The notes beneath the pieces are model-generated. The model searched no databases, was not told where the DNA came from, and was given only the letters and a program-made list of their open reading frames with translations. This document shows positions 10,159 to 19,047 of a stretch of DNA of 64,000 bases, piece after piece. The position numbers and the translations under genes are program-made. The stretch lies in the NCBI GenBank assembly GCA_902606585.1, contig CACLGX010000001.1, positions 109,364 through 173,363 of the forward strand, read 5' to 3'. This DNA is from Paracoccaceae bacterium (lineage in GTDB: Bacteria; Pseudomonadota; Alphaproteobacteria; Rhodobacterales; Rhodobacteraceae). The stretch's first letter is position 1. Each line of letters begins with the position of its first letter.

Positions 10159-11850
10159 TTAATTTTCTAACAATCTGCGTGCTATAACCTGAGCTTGGAT
10201 TTCAGCTGCGCCCTCAAAAATATTTAAAATTCTAGCGTCACAAAGAATACGGCTAATTTTATATTCTAAGGCAAATCCATTTCCACCGTGTATTTGAAGC
10301 CCGTTATCTGCAGCAGCCCAAGCGACCCTTGCGCCAAGAAGCTTTGCCATGCCAGCTTCAAGATCACATCGGCGATCGTTGTCTTTTTCATATGCGCTGA
10401 AGTAAGTCAGTTGCCGAGCTATCATAATTTCTACAGCCATCATTGCTAATTTATTTATAACTCGAGGAAAGTTGATTAGCGATTTTCCAAATTGTTTTCT
10501 ATCTTTCGCATAATTGAAAGTTTCATCCAAAGCGGCCTGAGCAACTCCAACAGCTCGTGCTGCAGTTTGGATTCTTGCACTTTCAAATGTTTGCATAAGT
10601 TGTTTGAAACCTTTTCCTTCCTGACCGCCTAGAAGGTTTGTTTTATTCACTGTAAATTTGTCAAAGGCCATTTCATATTCTTTCATACCTCGATAGCCCA
10701 GGACTTCGATCTCGCCACCAGATATTTCTTTGTCTGGAAAAGGATTATCATCAGTTCCAGGTTGCTTTTTGGCCAAAAACATAGACAAGCCCCGATGATC
10801 TTTCGATTCAGGATCGGTGCGCGCCAGTAAGGTCATAACATGCGCACGAGATGCATGTGTGATCCAAGTCTTGTTTCCAGTAATTTGGTAGTCGCCATTT
10901 TCAGATTTTATTGCTCTCGTTCGAAGCGCTCCCAAGTCAGAACCTGTATTCGGCTCTGTAAAAACTGCAGTTGGTAAAATCTCACCGCTGGCTAAACCTG
11001 GTAGCCACTGTTTTTTTTGTTCTTCTGAACCGCCGCAAAGGATCAATTCAGCTGCAATTTCAGCTCTGGTCCCTAGCGAGCCAACGCCTATGTATCCTCT
11101 AGATAATTCTTCTGAGACAACTGCCATCGATGCCTTGCTTAAACCAAGTCCTCCGTATTCCTCGGGGATGGTTAGTCCAAAAACCCCTAGCTCTGATAGC
11201 TCTGAAATCACGTCGAGAGGAATTAACTCGTCGTTCAAATGCCATTCATGCGCGAGTGGCTCAATTCTATCAATCGAGAACTTTCTAAATTGCTCTCTTA
11301 TCATTTCTAAATCTTCGTCCAAACCGCTGTCGCCGACTGTAATATTAGCTGAATGCTCCAGCATAACATCAACTAAAAGTCTACGAGCCTGCTGAGTGTT
11401 GCCTTTATTTAACAGCTGTTGCACTGCTTGGGTTTGGAATTCTGATAGATCTAAAGTACTTAATCCAATATCGTTAAGCCTAAAGATTTCACCTTGGCTC
11501 ATCATAATTCCACCAATAATTTGCCCAAGGTACTCGCCGACCCCGATTTGCAATAAAAGTTGTTCCGCTTGTCCAAACTTCTTTTCTTGAAAAAGATTTT
11601 CAGCCCAATTTACCATTTGGCTAATGCTTTCTGTATAGGTTGCCAGCCAAGCAACGCCATGGGCTACTGATTGATTTGTTTCTATAGCTGTAGAAGAAAC
11701 CTTGCCTTCTATCGTGACTAGATCACGCAGCTTATCTATGGCTTTTTGATTGAGTGTTTCTAAGGGCTCAATTGCTTCTCTGGCTAAGCCTAAAACATTT
11801 TCCAAAATTGGCATCGAGACCATAAGGTCGTGCTGTCCATCATGAGCCAT
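10159..11850 (-). CDS. Acyl-CoA dehydrogenase with N-terminal helical extension
   Basis: FTEPNTGSDLGALRTRAIKSENGDYQITGNKTWITHASRAHVMTLLART, IHGGNGFALEYKISRILCDARILNIFEGAAEIQAQVIARRLLEN; about 170 aa N-terminal extension. Confidence 0.92.
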   Translation of the reverse strand: MAHDGQHDLMVSMPILENVLGLAREAIEPLETLNQKAIDKLRDLVTIEGKVSSTAIETNQSVAHGVAWLATYTESISQMVNWAENLFQEKKFGQAEQLLLQIGVGEYLGQIIGGIMMSQGEIFRLNDIGLSTLDLSEFQTQAVQQLLNKGNTQQARRLLVDVMLEHSANITVGDSGLDEDLEMIREQFRKFSIDRIEPLAHEWHLNDELIPLDVISELSELGVFGLTIPEEYGGLGLSKASMAVVSEELSRGYIGVGSLGTRAEIAAELILCGGSEEQKKQWLPGLASGEILPTAVFTEPNTGSDLGALRTRAIKSENGDYQITGNKTWITHASRAHVMTLLARTDPESKDHRGLSMFLAKKQPGTDDNPFPDKEISGGEIEVLGYRGMKEYEMAFDKFTVNKTNLLGGQEGKGFKQLMQTFESARIQTAARAVGVAQAALDETFNYAKDRKQFGKSLINFPRVINKLAMMAVEIMIARQLTYFSAYEKDNDRRCDLEAGMAKLLGARVAWAAADNGLQIHGGNGFALEYKISRILCDARILNIFEGAAEIQAQVIARRLLEN

Positions 11851-12198
11851 TATAGGAGTCTCCTCAAATTTTCTATCTTTTAGTGATTTCGCAACCGCAG
11901 CGCAACAAAAATACTAATATCACATTAATTTTAATTAAATATTTCGCCATAGACTTTTTTCAATGAAAAATTTTTGTCTTTAAGTGTTATTTTTGGTGGG
12001 TCTTATAATGGATTTGCTTATGATAAAAAGTTGCTCTAAATCGAATCTGATAAACACAAATTGATAATAAATTATTTATAGGACTTCACTTTTAAAAAAA
12101 AATCGTTATAGCAAACTCACTTCCCCTATCATCGGATAATTCCTTTAGGATGGGCGCCTTAATTCAGGTGGTTGTAGATTATATGAAGGAGATAAAAA

Positions 12199-12951
12199 AT
12201 GGCTAAACCTATCATGGCAAGAGCGACAGCTGTTTGGCTAGTTGATAATACTATGCTTACATTTAAACAAATAGCAGATTTTGTTGGAATGCATGAGCTA
12301 GAAATTCAGGGTATAGCTGATGGGGACGTGGCGACCGGTGTAAAGGGATTTGATCCTGTTACGAACAGCCAACTAGATGCTGAAGAAATTAAAAAAGCTG
12401 AAGCGGATCCGCTCTATAAGTTGATTCTAAAACATAATCCTGCAGCTTTAGGAGAGGAAAAAAGGCGTGGCCCGCGATACACACCATTATCCAAACGACA
12501 GGATAGACCGGCTTCGATTTATTGGTTGGTCAAATTTCATCCAGAATTAACCGATAGCCAAATTTCTAAACTTGTAGGAACAACGAAACCAACCATTCAG
12601 TCTATCCGTGAACGAACCCATTGGAATATTTCAAACATACAGCCTATTGATCCAGTTGCGTTGGGTCTCTGTAAGCAATCTGAGCTAGACACTGCCGTAC
12701 AAAAAGCAGCGGCAAAAAAGGTGACTGATGGAGCGATTATGTCTGATGATGAAAGACGTAAGTTGGTAAGTACTGAGCAATCGCTTGAAATGCCCGTGGA
12801 GCCTAAAATACCCTCTAGTATGGAGGGATTAGAAGCATTTAGTTTGACAGAAAATCAGTCTCAAAATTCAGAAGTGGCCAACGAGGACTTTTCGGATGCA
12901 GATAGCTTTTTCAATCTTCCAGAAGAAGGCGAGAAGGCCGAAGAAGAATAA
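12199..12951 (+). CDS. trcR: Cell-cycle transcriptional regulator TrcR (DUF1013)
   Basis: MAKPIMARATAVWLVDNTMLTFKQIADFVGMHELEIQGIADGDVA...RQDRPASIYWLVKFHPELTDSQISKLVGTTKPTIQSIRERTHWN. Confidence 0.88.
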   Translation: MAKPIMARATAVWLVDNTMLTFKQIADFVGMHELEIQGIADGDVATGVKGFDPVTNSQLDAEEIKKAEADPLYKLILKHNPAALGEEKRRGPRYTPLSKRQDRPASIYWLVKFHPELTDSQISKLVGTTKPTIQSIRERTHWNISNIQPIDPVALGLCKQSELDTAVQKAAAKKVTDGAIMSDDERRKLVSTEQSLEMPVEPKIPSSMEGLEAFSLTENQSQNSEVANEDFSDADSFFNLPEEGEKAEEE

Positions 12952-12969
12952 TGGTATTTTTTTCATCTG

Positions 12970-13563
12970 TTAAATTTGGCGTCGAGCTTTGAGTGCAGCC
13001 ATTATTGTGCCTTCATCAAGATAATCTAACTCTCCACCGATCGGAACACCTTGCGCTAACGAGGTGACTTTTACTGAGTGTTCAAGTTGCTCAGATATAT
13101 AATGCGCTGTTGTTTGACCCTCAATGGTGGCATTTAGAGCCAAAATGACTTCGGTTATATCTTCTGAAATAACACGATTTAGTAACTTTGGTATGCGTAA
13201 CTCTTCAGGGCCCACGGCATCAAGAGCAGATAAAGTACCACCCAAAACATGGTAGCGACCCTTAAAAATATTTGCTCGCTCCATGGCCCAAAGGTCGGAT
13301 ACATCCTCTACAATACATAGTTCTCCATTACCCCTGTCTTGGTCACTGCATATTTCGCACAATTCTGTAGTTGTAATATTTCCACAATTTAAACATTCTC
13401 GGGCTGTCTCTGATAGATTAGAAAGCATATCGGCCAATGGGAGCAAAATAGAGTTACGCTTCCTAATTAAATGCAAAACAGCGCGGCGCGCTGACCGTGG
13501 TCCAAGCCCAGGGAGTTTTGCCATAAGCTCGATTAAAACATCAAGTTCTTGATTATTTCTCAT
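12970..13563 (-). CDS. recR: Recombination mediator RecR
   Basis: [17 protein letters not shown], zinc finger [18 protein letters not shown], Toprim [15 protein letters not shown]. Confidence 0.95.
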   Translation of the reverse strand: MRNNQELDVLIELMAKLPGLGPRSARRAVLHLIRKRNSILLPLADMLSNLSETARECLNCGNITTTELCEICSDQDRGNGELCIVEDVSDLWAMERANIFKGRYHVLGGTLSALDAVGPEELRIPKLLNRVISEDITEVILALNATIEGQTTAHYISEQLEHSVKVTSLAQGVPIGGELDYLDEGTIMAALKARRQI

Positions 13564-13565
13564 TT

Positions 13566-13910
13566 TTAAAATGGGAGTTTCATGCCGGGAGGTAACCCTA
13601 AACCTTCTGTAAGTTTTCCCATTTCTTCTTTTGCTTTTTCGTTAGCCTTTTCTTGAGCATCTTTAATTGCAGCTACGATTAAGTCTTCGACAACTTCCTT
13701 GTCATTGCTGTTAAAAATTGTCGGATCGATATCTATTGCTTTGAGGTCGCCCTTTGCAGAGCAAGTAGCCTTGACCATACCTGCCCCAGCTTGGCCTTCC
13801 ACCATGATATTTACCATCTCTTCTTGCATTTGGGCCATTTTACCCTGCATTTCCTGGGCAGCTTTCATCATTTTGCCCATATCGCCTAACCCGCCTAAGC
13901 CTTTAAACAT
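13566..13910 (-). CDS. YbaB/EbfC nucleoid-associated protein
   Basis: [24 protein letters not shown]...[20 protein letters not shown]; recR-ybaB-dnaX synteny. Confidence 0.93.
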   Translation of the reverse strand: MFKGLGGLGDMGKMMKAAQEMQGKMAQMQEEMVNIMVEGQAGAGMVKATCSAKGDLKAIDIDPTIFNSNDKEVVEDLIVAAIKDAQEKANEKAKEEMGKLTEGLGLPPGMKLPF

Positions 13911-13925
13911 TTTAAACTCCTAAGT

Positions 13926-15674
13926 TTATTCTTCAAAAGGGTCCCACTCACCCTCAATTTCCGGTAATCTTGTTTCTTCTGCCTCTGTAATAATTTGTGC
14001 CTGTGACTTGATTTTTGTTATAGACGCTTTTGGAAAGTTTTCAAAAACTGTTTTTACAAAAGGGTGCAGTTTCGCTTCATGTTTTAACTGTGCTTCTTCG
14101 GCATTTCTGTTCTCTTGAATTGTTTTGGCGGAACAGTTGCTGACTACTGTTATTGCCCATCGAAAGCCAGTCCAATTTTGTAACAGTTGACCAAGTCTCT
14201 GCGCTAAGTCCTTTGGAGCATTCTCAGTGGGTGTGAACTCAATTCTACCTGGAACATAGCTACTTAAGCGAATTGAGTTTTCCACATCTATAAGAAGTTT
14301 CATATCCCGAAACTTACTTATTATTCCTAAAACACTTTCAAACGTAGGGTATTGTGAAGCTAAAGTTTCGGCATCCAAAGCAAGGGCTGTATTGCCTTCA
14401 CTCCCTATAGAATTTGTTTCTGTGGTTTGGGTTTGTTTGTAATTAGAAGAAGTGATATTGTTTGTAGCTCCTTCATAACTTTCTTTTGTAACCACCGTAG
14501 TATCTGATTTAGTATTTATAAGTTTTCTTATCAGTTCCTCAGGGCTTGGAAGATCTGAAACATGCGTTATTCGGATAATTGCCATTTCTGCGGCCATCAT
14601 TGAGTTTGGTGCAGATGAAATTTCTTCCAGGGCTTTCAAAAGCAATTGCCAGGTTCTGGTAAGTATTTGCATTGACAAAGACTGAGAAAATGCCTGCCCC
14701 CGAGCTTTTTCATCAGGTGAAACCGTTGGGTCATTGGCTGCGTCAGGAGTGATTTTAATAACAGAAACCCAGTGGGTTACTTCTGCAAGATCCCGAATTA
14801 TCCCGATGGGGTCCGCTCCATCTGAGTATTGACTGCCAAGTTCATTTAAAGCTTCTTTAGCTTGACCTCGCATGATAAATTCAAATAAGTCCAAAACTCT
14901 TCCACGGTCAGCTAAACCTAACATTGATCGAACTTGGTCGACGTTAGTTTCCCCGGCCCCATGGCTGATAGCTTGATCTAGCAATGATTGTGCATCTCTT
15001 GCAGAACCTTCGGATGCACGCGTAATTAACGCCAAAGCCTCATTTGAAATACTCGCATTTTCAAGCTTTGCCAGATTTTGAAGCATTTTAATCATTTCTT
15101 CTGGCTCAATCCGACGCAAATCAAATCTTTGACATCTTGATAAAACAGTTACGGGAACTTTTCGAATTTCTGTAGTTGCAAATATAAATTTTACATGTGC
15201 TGGCGGTTCTTCCAGGGTCTTCAACAATGCATTGAATGCATTGTTCGATAGCATGTGCACCTCATCGATGATGTAAATTTTGAACCGTGCAGAAGCAGCA
15301 CGGTAATGAACGCTATCGATTATTTCCCTAATATCATCGACACCAGTTCTGCTTGCTGCATCCATTTCTAAAACGTCAACGTGCCGTCCTTCGCTTATTG
15401 CAATACAGTGCTCACACAGGCCACAAGGATTTGTTGTTGGACCTGTTTTTCCTTCGATTCCAACACAATTCATACCTTTTGCTATGATTCGAGCAGTAGT
15501 TGTTTTTCCAACACCACGAATACCAGTCATCATGAATGCTTGAGCAATCCGATCGGCCTCAAAGGCATTTTTCAGCGTTCTTACCATTGCCTCTTGTCCG
15601 ATAAGGTCAGAAAATGTTTCTGGACGGTACTTTCGGGCTAATACTTGATAACTGGTTGTTTGTTCTGCTGTCAT
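13926..15674 (-). CDS. dnaX: DNA polymerase III gamma/tau subunit
   Basis: YQVLARKYRPETFSDLIGQEAMVRTLKNAF, GIRGVGKTTTARIIAKGMNC, IYIIDEVHMLSNNAFNALLKTLEEPP. Confidence 0.96.
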   Translation of the reverse strand: MTAEQTTSYQVLARKYRPETFSDLIGQEAMVRTLKNAFEADRIAQAFMMTGIRGVGKTTTARIIAKGMNCVGIEGKTGPTTNPCGLCEHCIAISEGRHVDVLEMDAASRTGVDDIREIIDSVHYRAASARFKIYIIDEVHMLSNNAFNALLKTLEEPPAHVKFIFATTEIRKVPVTVLSRCQRFDLRRIEPEEMIKMLQNLAKLENASISNEALALITRASEGSARDAQSLLDQAISHGAGETNVDQVRSMLGLADRGRVLDLFEFIMRGQAKEALNELGSQYSDGADPIGIIRDLAEVTHWVSVIKITPDAANDPTVSPDEKARGQAFSQSLSMQILTRTWQLLLKALEEISSAPNSMMAAEMAIIRITHVSDLPSPEELIRKLINTKSDTTVVTKESYEGATNNITSSNYKQTQTTETNSIGSEGNTALALDAETLASQYPTFESVLGIISKFRDMKLLIDVENSIRLSSYVPGRIEFTPTENAPKDLAQRLGQLLQNWTGFRWAITVVSNCSAKTIQENRNAEEAQLKHEAKLHPFVKTVFENFPKASITKIKSQAQIITEAEETRLPEIEGEWDPFEE

Positions 15675-15761
15675 ATCGTGGTTCTTAGTTAAAGGTAGTT
15701 ATAAGCTAAGTGTTTGTGTGCTAGACGTCCAGTCATCAATATAATTGAAAAGAAAATTCTA

Positions 15762-16259
15762 ATGCATTCCTTTGAAGTTTTCGAAATACCCCTTGGACCC
15801 GCATTATTAGGGATAAGCCGTTTGCCGGGCCTTCAAGGGAATTTTTTGGGTGATATTGAAAAAATTTTTAATTGGAAGCCGGCTGCAATTATTTCGCTAA
15901 CAGAAAAAAAAGAGATGGAGGACCTTGGTGCAAGCGACTTTATTTCTTTAATAGAAAAAGAAAAATTACCATGGCTACATTTCCCAATAAAGGATTTTGG
16001 CATAGTTGATAAGCAGCAAGAAGTTTTTTGGGAACCAATTTCCAAAAATATACATCAAAAAATTAACAATGGGGAGAGAATTCTAGTACATTGTCGAGGA
16101 GGTTGTGGAAGGACGGGTATGATCGTTTTACGGATTATGATAGAGTTTGGAGAAGATCCGCACGAAGCCTTAGATAGGCTTCGCAAAATTAGACCTTGTG
16201 CCGTCGAGACCGAAGACCAGGAAAACTGGGCAAAATTACCTAAGGGAAATTACAGTTAA
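15762..16259 (+). CDS. Dual-specificity/tyrosine-type protein phosphatase family protein
   Basis: C(X)5R signature HCRGGCGRTGMIVLR; start ATG at 15762 (MHSFEVFEIPLG). Confidence 0.8.
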   Translation: MHSFEVFEIPLGPALLGISRLPGLQGNFLGDIEKIFNWKPAAIISLTEKKEMEDLGASDFISLIEKEKLPWLHFPIKDFGIVDKQQEVFWEPISKNIHQKINNGERILVHCRGGCGRTGMIVLRIMIEFGEDPHEALDRLRKIRPCAVETEDQENWAKLPKGNYS

Positions 16260-16267
16260 TACTGAAG

Positions 16268-16363
16268 GTGAGAGGTTAAGTGCGACCCAAACGGTGCTCG
16301 TTACGGCTGCTTCCTTCCGGACCTGACCGGGTTGGCGAGGCGCTTGCCCGACCAACCTCTCAC
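16268..16363 (-). ncRNA. ffs: Bacterial SRP RNA (4.5S)
   Basis: Minus strand contains GGTCAGGTCCGGAAGGAAGCAGCC (SRP domain IV apical core); closing helix GTGAGAGGTT...AACCTCTCAC at the ends. Confidence 0.95.
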
Positions 16364-16473
16364 TAACCGTATAGGTCTATTTGACATTTTATTCAAGATC
16401 TCTGCAGTAACCTTATTGCTTCTAATTGAAAGTATTCTATCAATATAAATGAGATTTTAGCGGAGATATTCTT

Positions 16474-17427
16474 GTGAGAAATGCTGAAGACGTAACTTTT
16501 GGAGGTTCTGGACTCAACAGATCTGCTGCTTCTCGTGGAACGGAAAAAGCAAAAGCTTCAAAGGGCGACTCTGTGATTTTTGTCTGGCGTGGCAAAATTT
16601 TAATGGATTTAGAAACTCAACCTTCTTTGGCAAAGTTTGAGTTCCCCCATACACTCTGTGAAGGTGCAGTTGAAATCTTTTTAGGATCCGAAAATAACCA
16701 AAACTACATTGCTTTTGATATATCTGAATGGGAACCAGCTACTGGAGAACAGCCTGATCCAAACGTATTTTTTGACCCAACTCAACAGCGCCACCCAAAG
16801 TTGGGTCAAAAATATGCCTTTTGTGAGCTACGAGGTCAAATGCTAAATTTGAATAAAAGAGAGGCAGAACTGTGTTCAATTGCTAAGGGTTTGTTTCACT
16901 GGAACACAACCCAAAAATATTGCTCGGCTTGCGGTTCATTGCTCAAAATGACACTTTCTGGATGGCAAAAAAACTGCGATAATTGTGGAATTTCTCATTT
17001 CCCTAGGATAGATCCAGTTGTGATCATGCTAATCACAAGGGGCGATAAGGTTTTGCTTGGTAGGTCTCCGAATTGGCCTGAAAAAATGTACTCTTTGTTG
17101 GCTGGTTTTGTAGAGCCAGGCGAAACAATAGAAGGGGCGGTAAGAAGAGAGGTGATGGAAGAAAGTGGTATTGAGGTAGGCAAAGTATCCTATTTGGCAA
17201 GCCAACCTTGGGTCTTTCCAAATTCTTTGATGTTTGGATGTCATGGTATTGCCCATAGTGAGAAAATAACAATTGATATCAATGAAATTGAAGACGCCAG
17301 GTGGATTGGAAAGTCGGAACTTTTGGATATTTTTGCAGGTCTAAATCAAAGTATATTTCCTGCTCGGAAAGGATCGATAGCTAATTTTCTGTTGGAGAAA
17401 TGGCTTTCAGATCGTTTGCAAGACTGA
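16474..17427 (+). CDS. nudC: NAD(+) diphosphatase, NUDIX
   Basis: Zinc ribbon CSACGSLL...CDNCG followed by NUDIX box GFVEPGETIEGAVRREVMEESGIEVG and SQPWVFPNSLM typical of NudC. Confidence 0.92.
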   Translation: MRNAEDVTFGGSGLNRSAASRGTEKAKASKGDSVIFVWRGKILMDLETQPSLAKFEFPHTLCEGAVEIFLGSENNQNYIAFDISEWEPATGEQPDPNVFFDPTQQRHPKLGQKYAFCELRGQMLNLNKREAELCSIAKGLFHWNTTQKYCSACGSLLKMTLSGWQKNCDNCGISHFPRIDPVVIMLITRGDKVLLGRSPNWPEKMYSLLAGFVEPGETIEGAVRREVMEESGIEVGKVSYLASQPWVFPNSLMFGCHGIAHSEKITIDINEIEDARWIGKSELLDIFAGLNQSIFPARKGSIANFLLEKWLSDRLQD

Positions 17428-17454
17428 CTGAAAGCCGCCGACATATCAAAGCAT

Positions 17455-18288
17455 TTAATAACGATTTTTATCGGTAGGGTAAACTCCGAGAATTGATAAG
17501 CTGTCAGTAAAATAACTCAATTCTTCAAGCGCCCTAGTGACGTTTTCATCATCTGGATGTCCCTCAATATCTGCGTAAAATTGAGTTGCAGTAAATGAGC
17601 CTCCCACCATATAACTTTCGAGTTTGGTCATGTTAACACCGTTTGTGGCAAATCCCCCCATAGCTTTATATAGAGCCGCAGGGATGTTTCGAACCTGAAA
17701 AACAAAGGTTGTCATCAATTTATCACTTCCGCGGCGCTCTAAATTTGGAGCATTTGACATCACAAGAAATCGTGTAGTGTTGTGCCCGTAGTCTTCTATG
17801 TCTCGCGCTAGAATGTCTAAGCCATAGATTTCGGCAGCAAGTTTACTCGCCAACACGGCTTCGTCTAATTTTTTTGAAACTGCCAATTTAGCAGCTGCGC
17901 CAGCACTATCTGCAGCCGCATCTGCTCTTATTTTGTGTTTATCCAAAAATTTCTGAGCTTGGGGTAGTAAAACTAAATGTGCTCTTACAGCCTTAATATT
18001 TTCTAACTTAGCTCCTGGATTAGCCATTAGCGATATCCTCACCCTCGTGAAGCATTCATCAACTATGTGCAGACCTGATTCTGGTAATAAACGGTGGCTG
18101 TCGGCGACCCTGCCGTAAGACGAGTTTTCAACAGGCAACATCGCAAGTTCTGCGTCACTATCACGCACTGCACGCAACACATCGCTAAAGGTTTGGCAAG
18201 GAAAAGGCTCCATATTAGGCCTGTAGGCAATGCAAGCTTCGTGAGAGTAAGCTCCTAGAGCTCCTTGAAAGGCAATCCTGTTTGTCAT
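17455..18288 (-). CDS. pheA: Prephenate dehydratase
   Basis: RIAFQGALGAYSHEACIAY...LPVENSSYGRVADSHRLL...TTRFLVMS; ACT-like C-terminus with NMTKLESYMVGGSFTATQFYADIEGH. Confidence 0.93.
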   Translation of the reverse strand: MTNRIAFQGALGAYSHEACIAYRPNMEPFPCQTFSDVLRAVRDSDAELAMLPVENSSYGRVADSHRLLPESGLHIVDECFTRVRISLMANPGAKLENIKAVRAHLVLLPQAQKFLDKHKIRADAAADSAGAAAKLAVSKKLDEAVLASKLAAEIYGLDILARDIEDYGHNTTRFLVMSNAPNLERRGSDKLMTTFVFQVRNIPAALYKAMGGFATNGVNMTKLESYMVGGSFTATQFYADIEGHPDDENVTRALEELSYFTDSLSILGVYPTDKNRY

Positions 18289-18397
18289 TTTTATCCGATT
18301 TTCTAATATTTTGCTGTACTATATATACCTTACACCTTGCATAATCCCAGAGGAAAAGAGTAGATAACGCGCAAATTCGAGCAAAAGGTTAAATCAA

Positions 18398-18916
18398 ATG
18401 GATACTATGACAGCGACGAAGGTTTTGGGTGGTTTTTGTGGAGCCCTGTTAATTTACCTTTTGGGCAATTGGGCAGCTGAAGAAATTTACCATGTTGGTG
18501 GCGGTCACGGGGGCGAATACGCTTCAGGTTATGCAATAGAAGTCGCTGAAATTGAAGTGGAAGCTGATGAGATGGAAGACGAGGGTCCACAGTTTGCTGA
18601 ACTTTATTTAGCAGCCGATATAGAAAAAGGTGCTAAAGTTTTTGGAAAGTGCAAAGCTTGTCATAAACTAGAAGATGGTGCTAATGGAACAGGACCCCAC
18701 CTCTACGCTGTTGTTGATCGTGCCGTTGGTTCTGTAGATGGATATGGCTATTCCGGTGCTCTTGTCGCTGTTGCAGAAATCTGGTCTCCAGAAAATCTTG
18801 ATGGTTTTTTGGAAAATCCAAAAAAATATGCAGCCGGAACTAAAATGGGATTTTCTGGATTAAAAAAGCCAGTAGATCGGGCAAACTTAATAGCATATCT
18901 TGCCACGGTGAAGTAA
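18398..18916 (+). CDS. Membrane-anchored c-type cytochrome
   Basis: N-terminal TM, Glu-rich linker, CKACH heme motif, GTKMGFSGLKKPVDRANLIAYLATVK. Confidence 0.92.
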   Translation: MDTMTATKVLGGFCGALLIYLLGNWAAEEIYHVGGGHGGEYASGYAIEVAEIEVEADEMEDEGPQFAELYLAADIEKGAKVFGKCKACHKLEDGANGTGPHLYAVVDRAVGSVDGYGYSGALVAVAEIWSPENLDGFLENPKKYAAGTKMGFSGLKKPVDRANLIAYLATVK

Positions 18917-18929
18917 TTTATTTTAGTGG

Positions 18930-18970
18930 CAATAATCTGGGTCTTAAATGATTGTTGGCAAATTATTTTT
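18930..18970 (+). terminator. Possible rho-independent terminator of the cytochrome c gene
   Basis: CAATAATC (18930-18937) pairs with GATTGTTG (18950-18957), one G-T wobble, followed by AATTATTTTT. Confidence 0.4.
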
Positions 18971-18992
18971 ACTTAAATGCGCTGATACCCTT

Positions 18993-19045
18993 GAAACCCC
19001 CTGATTGATCCATAAAACTTAAGTATGTATCAATCAGGGGGTTTC
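18993..19045 (+). promoter_or_regulatory. Long inverted repeat/hairpin just upstream of yejA start, containing the likely Shine-Dalgarno in its right arm
   Basis: GAAACCCCCTGATTGAT (18993-19009) versus ATCAATCAGGGGGTTTC (19029-19045), 17/17 complementary; after one mismatch CATA/TATG extends it by 4 bp; 9-nt loop aaacttaag; ATG at 19048. Confidence 0.85.
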
Positions 19046-19047
19046 CA

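Noticed and set aside
16268-16363. SRP RNA on the plus strand
   Set aside because: The plus strand carries the reverse complement (GGCTGCTTCCTTCCGGACCTGACC); the functional GGTCAGGTCCGGAAGGAAGCAGCC core is on the minus strand.
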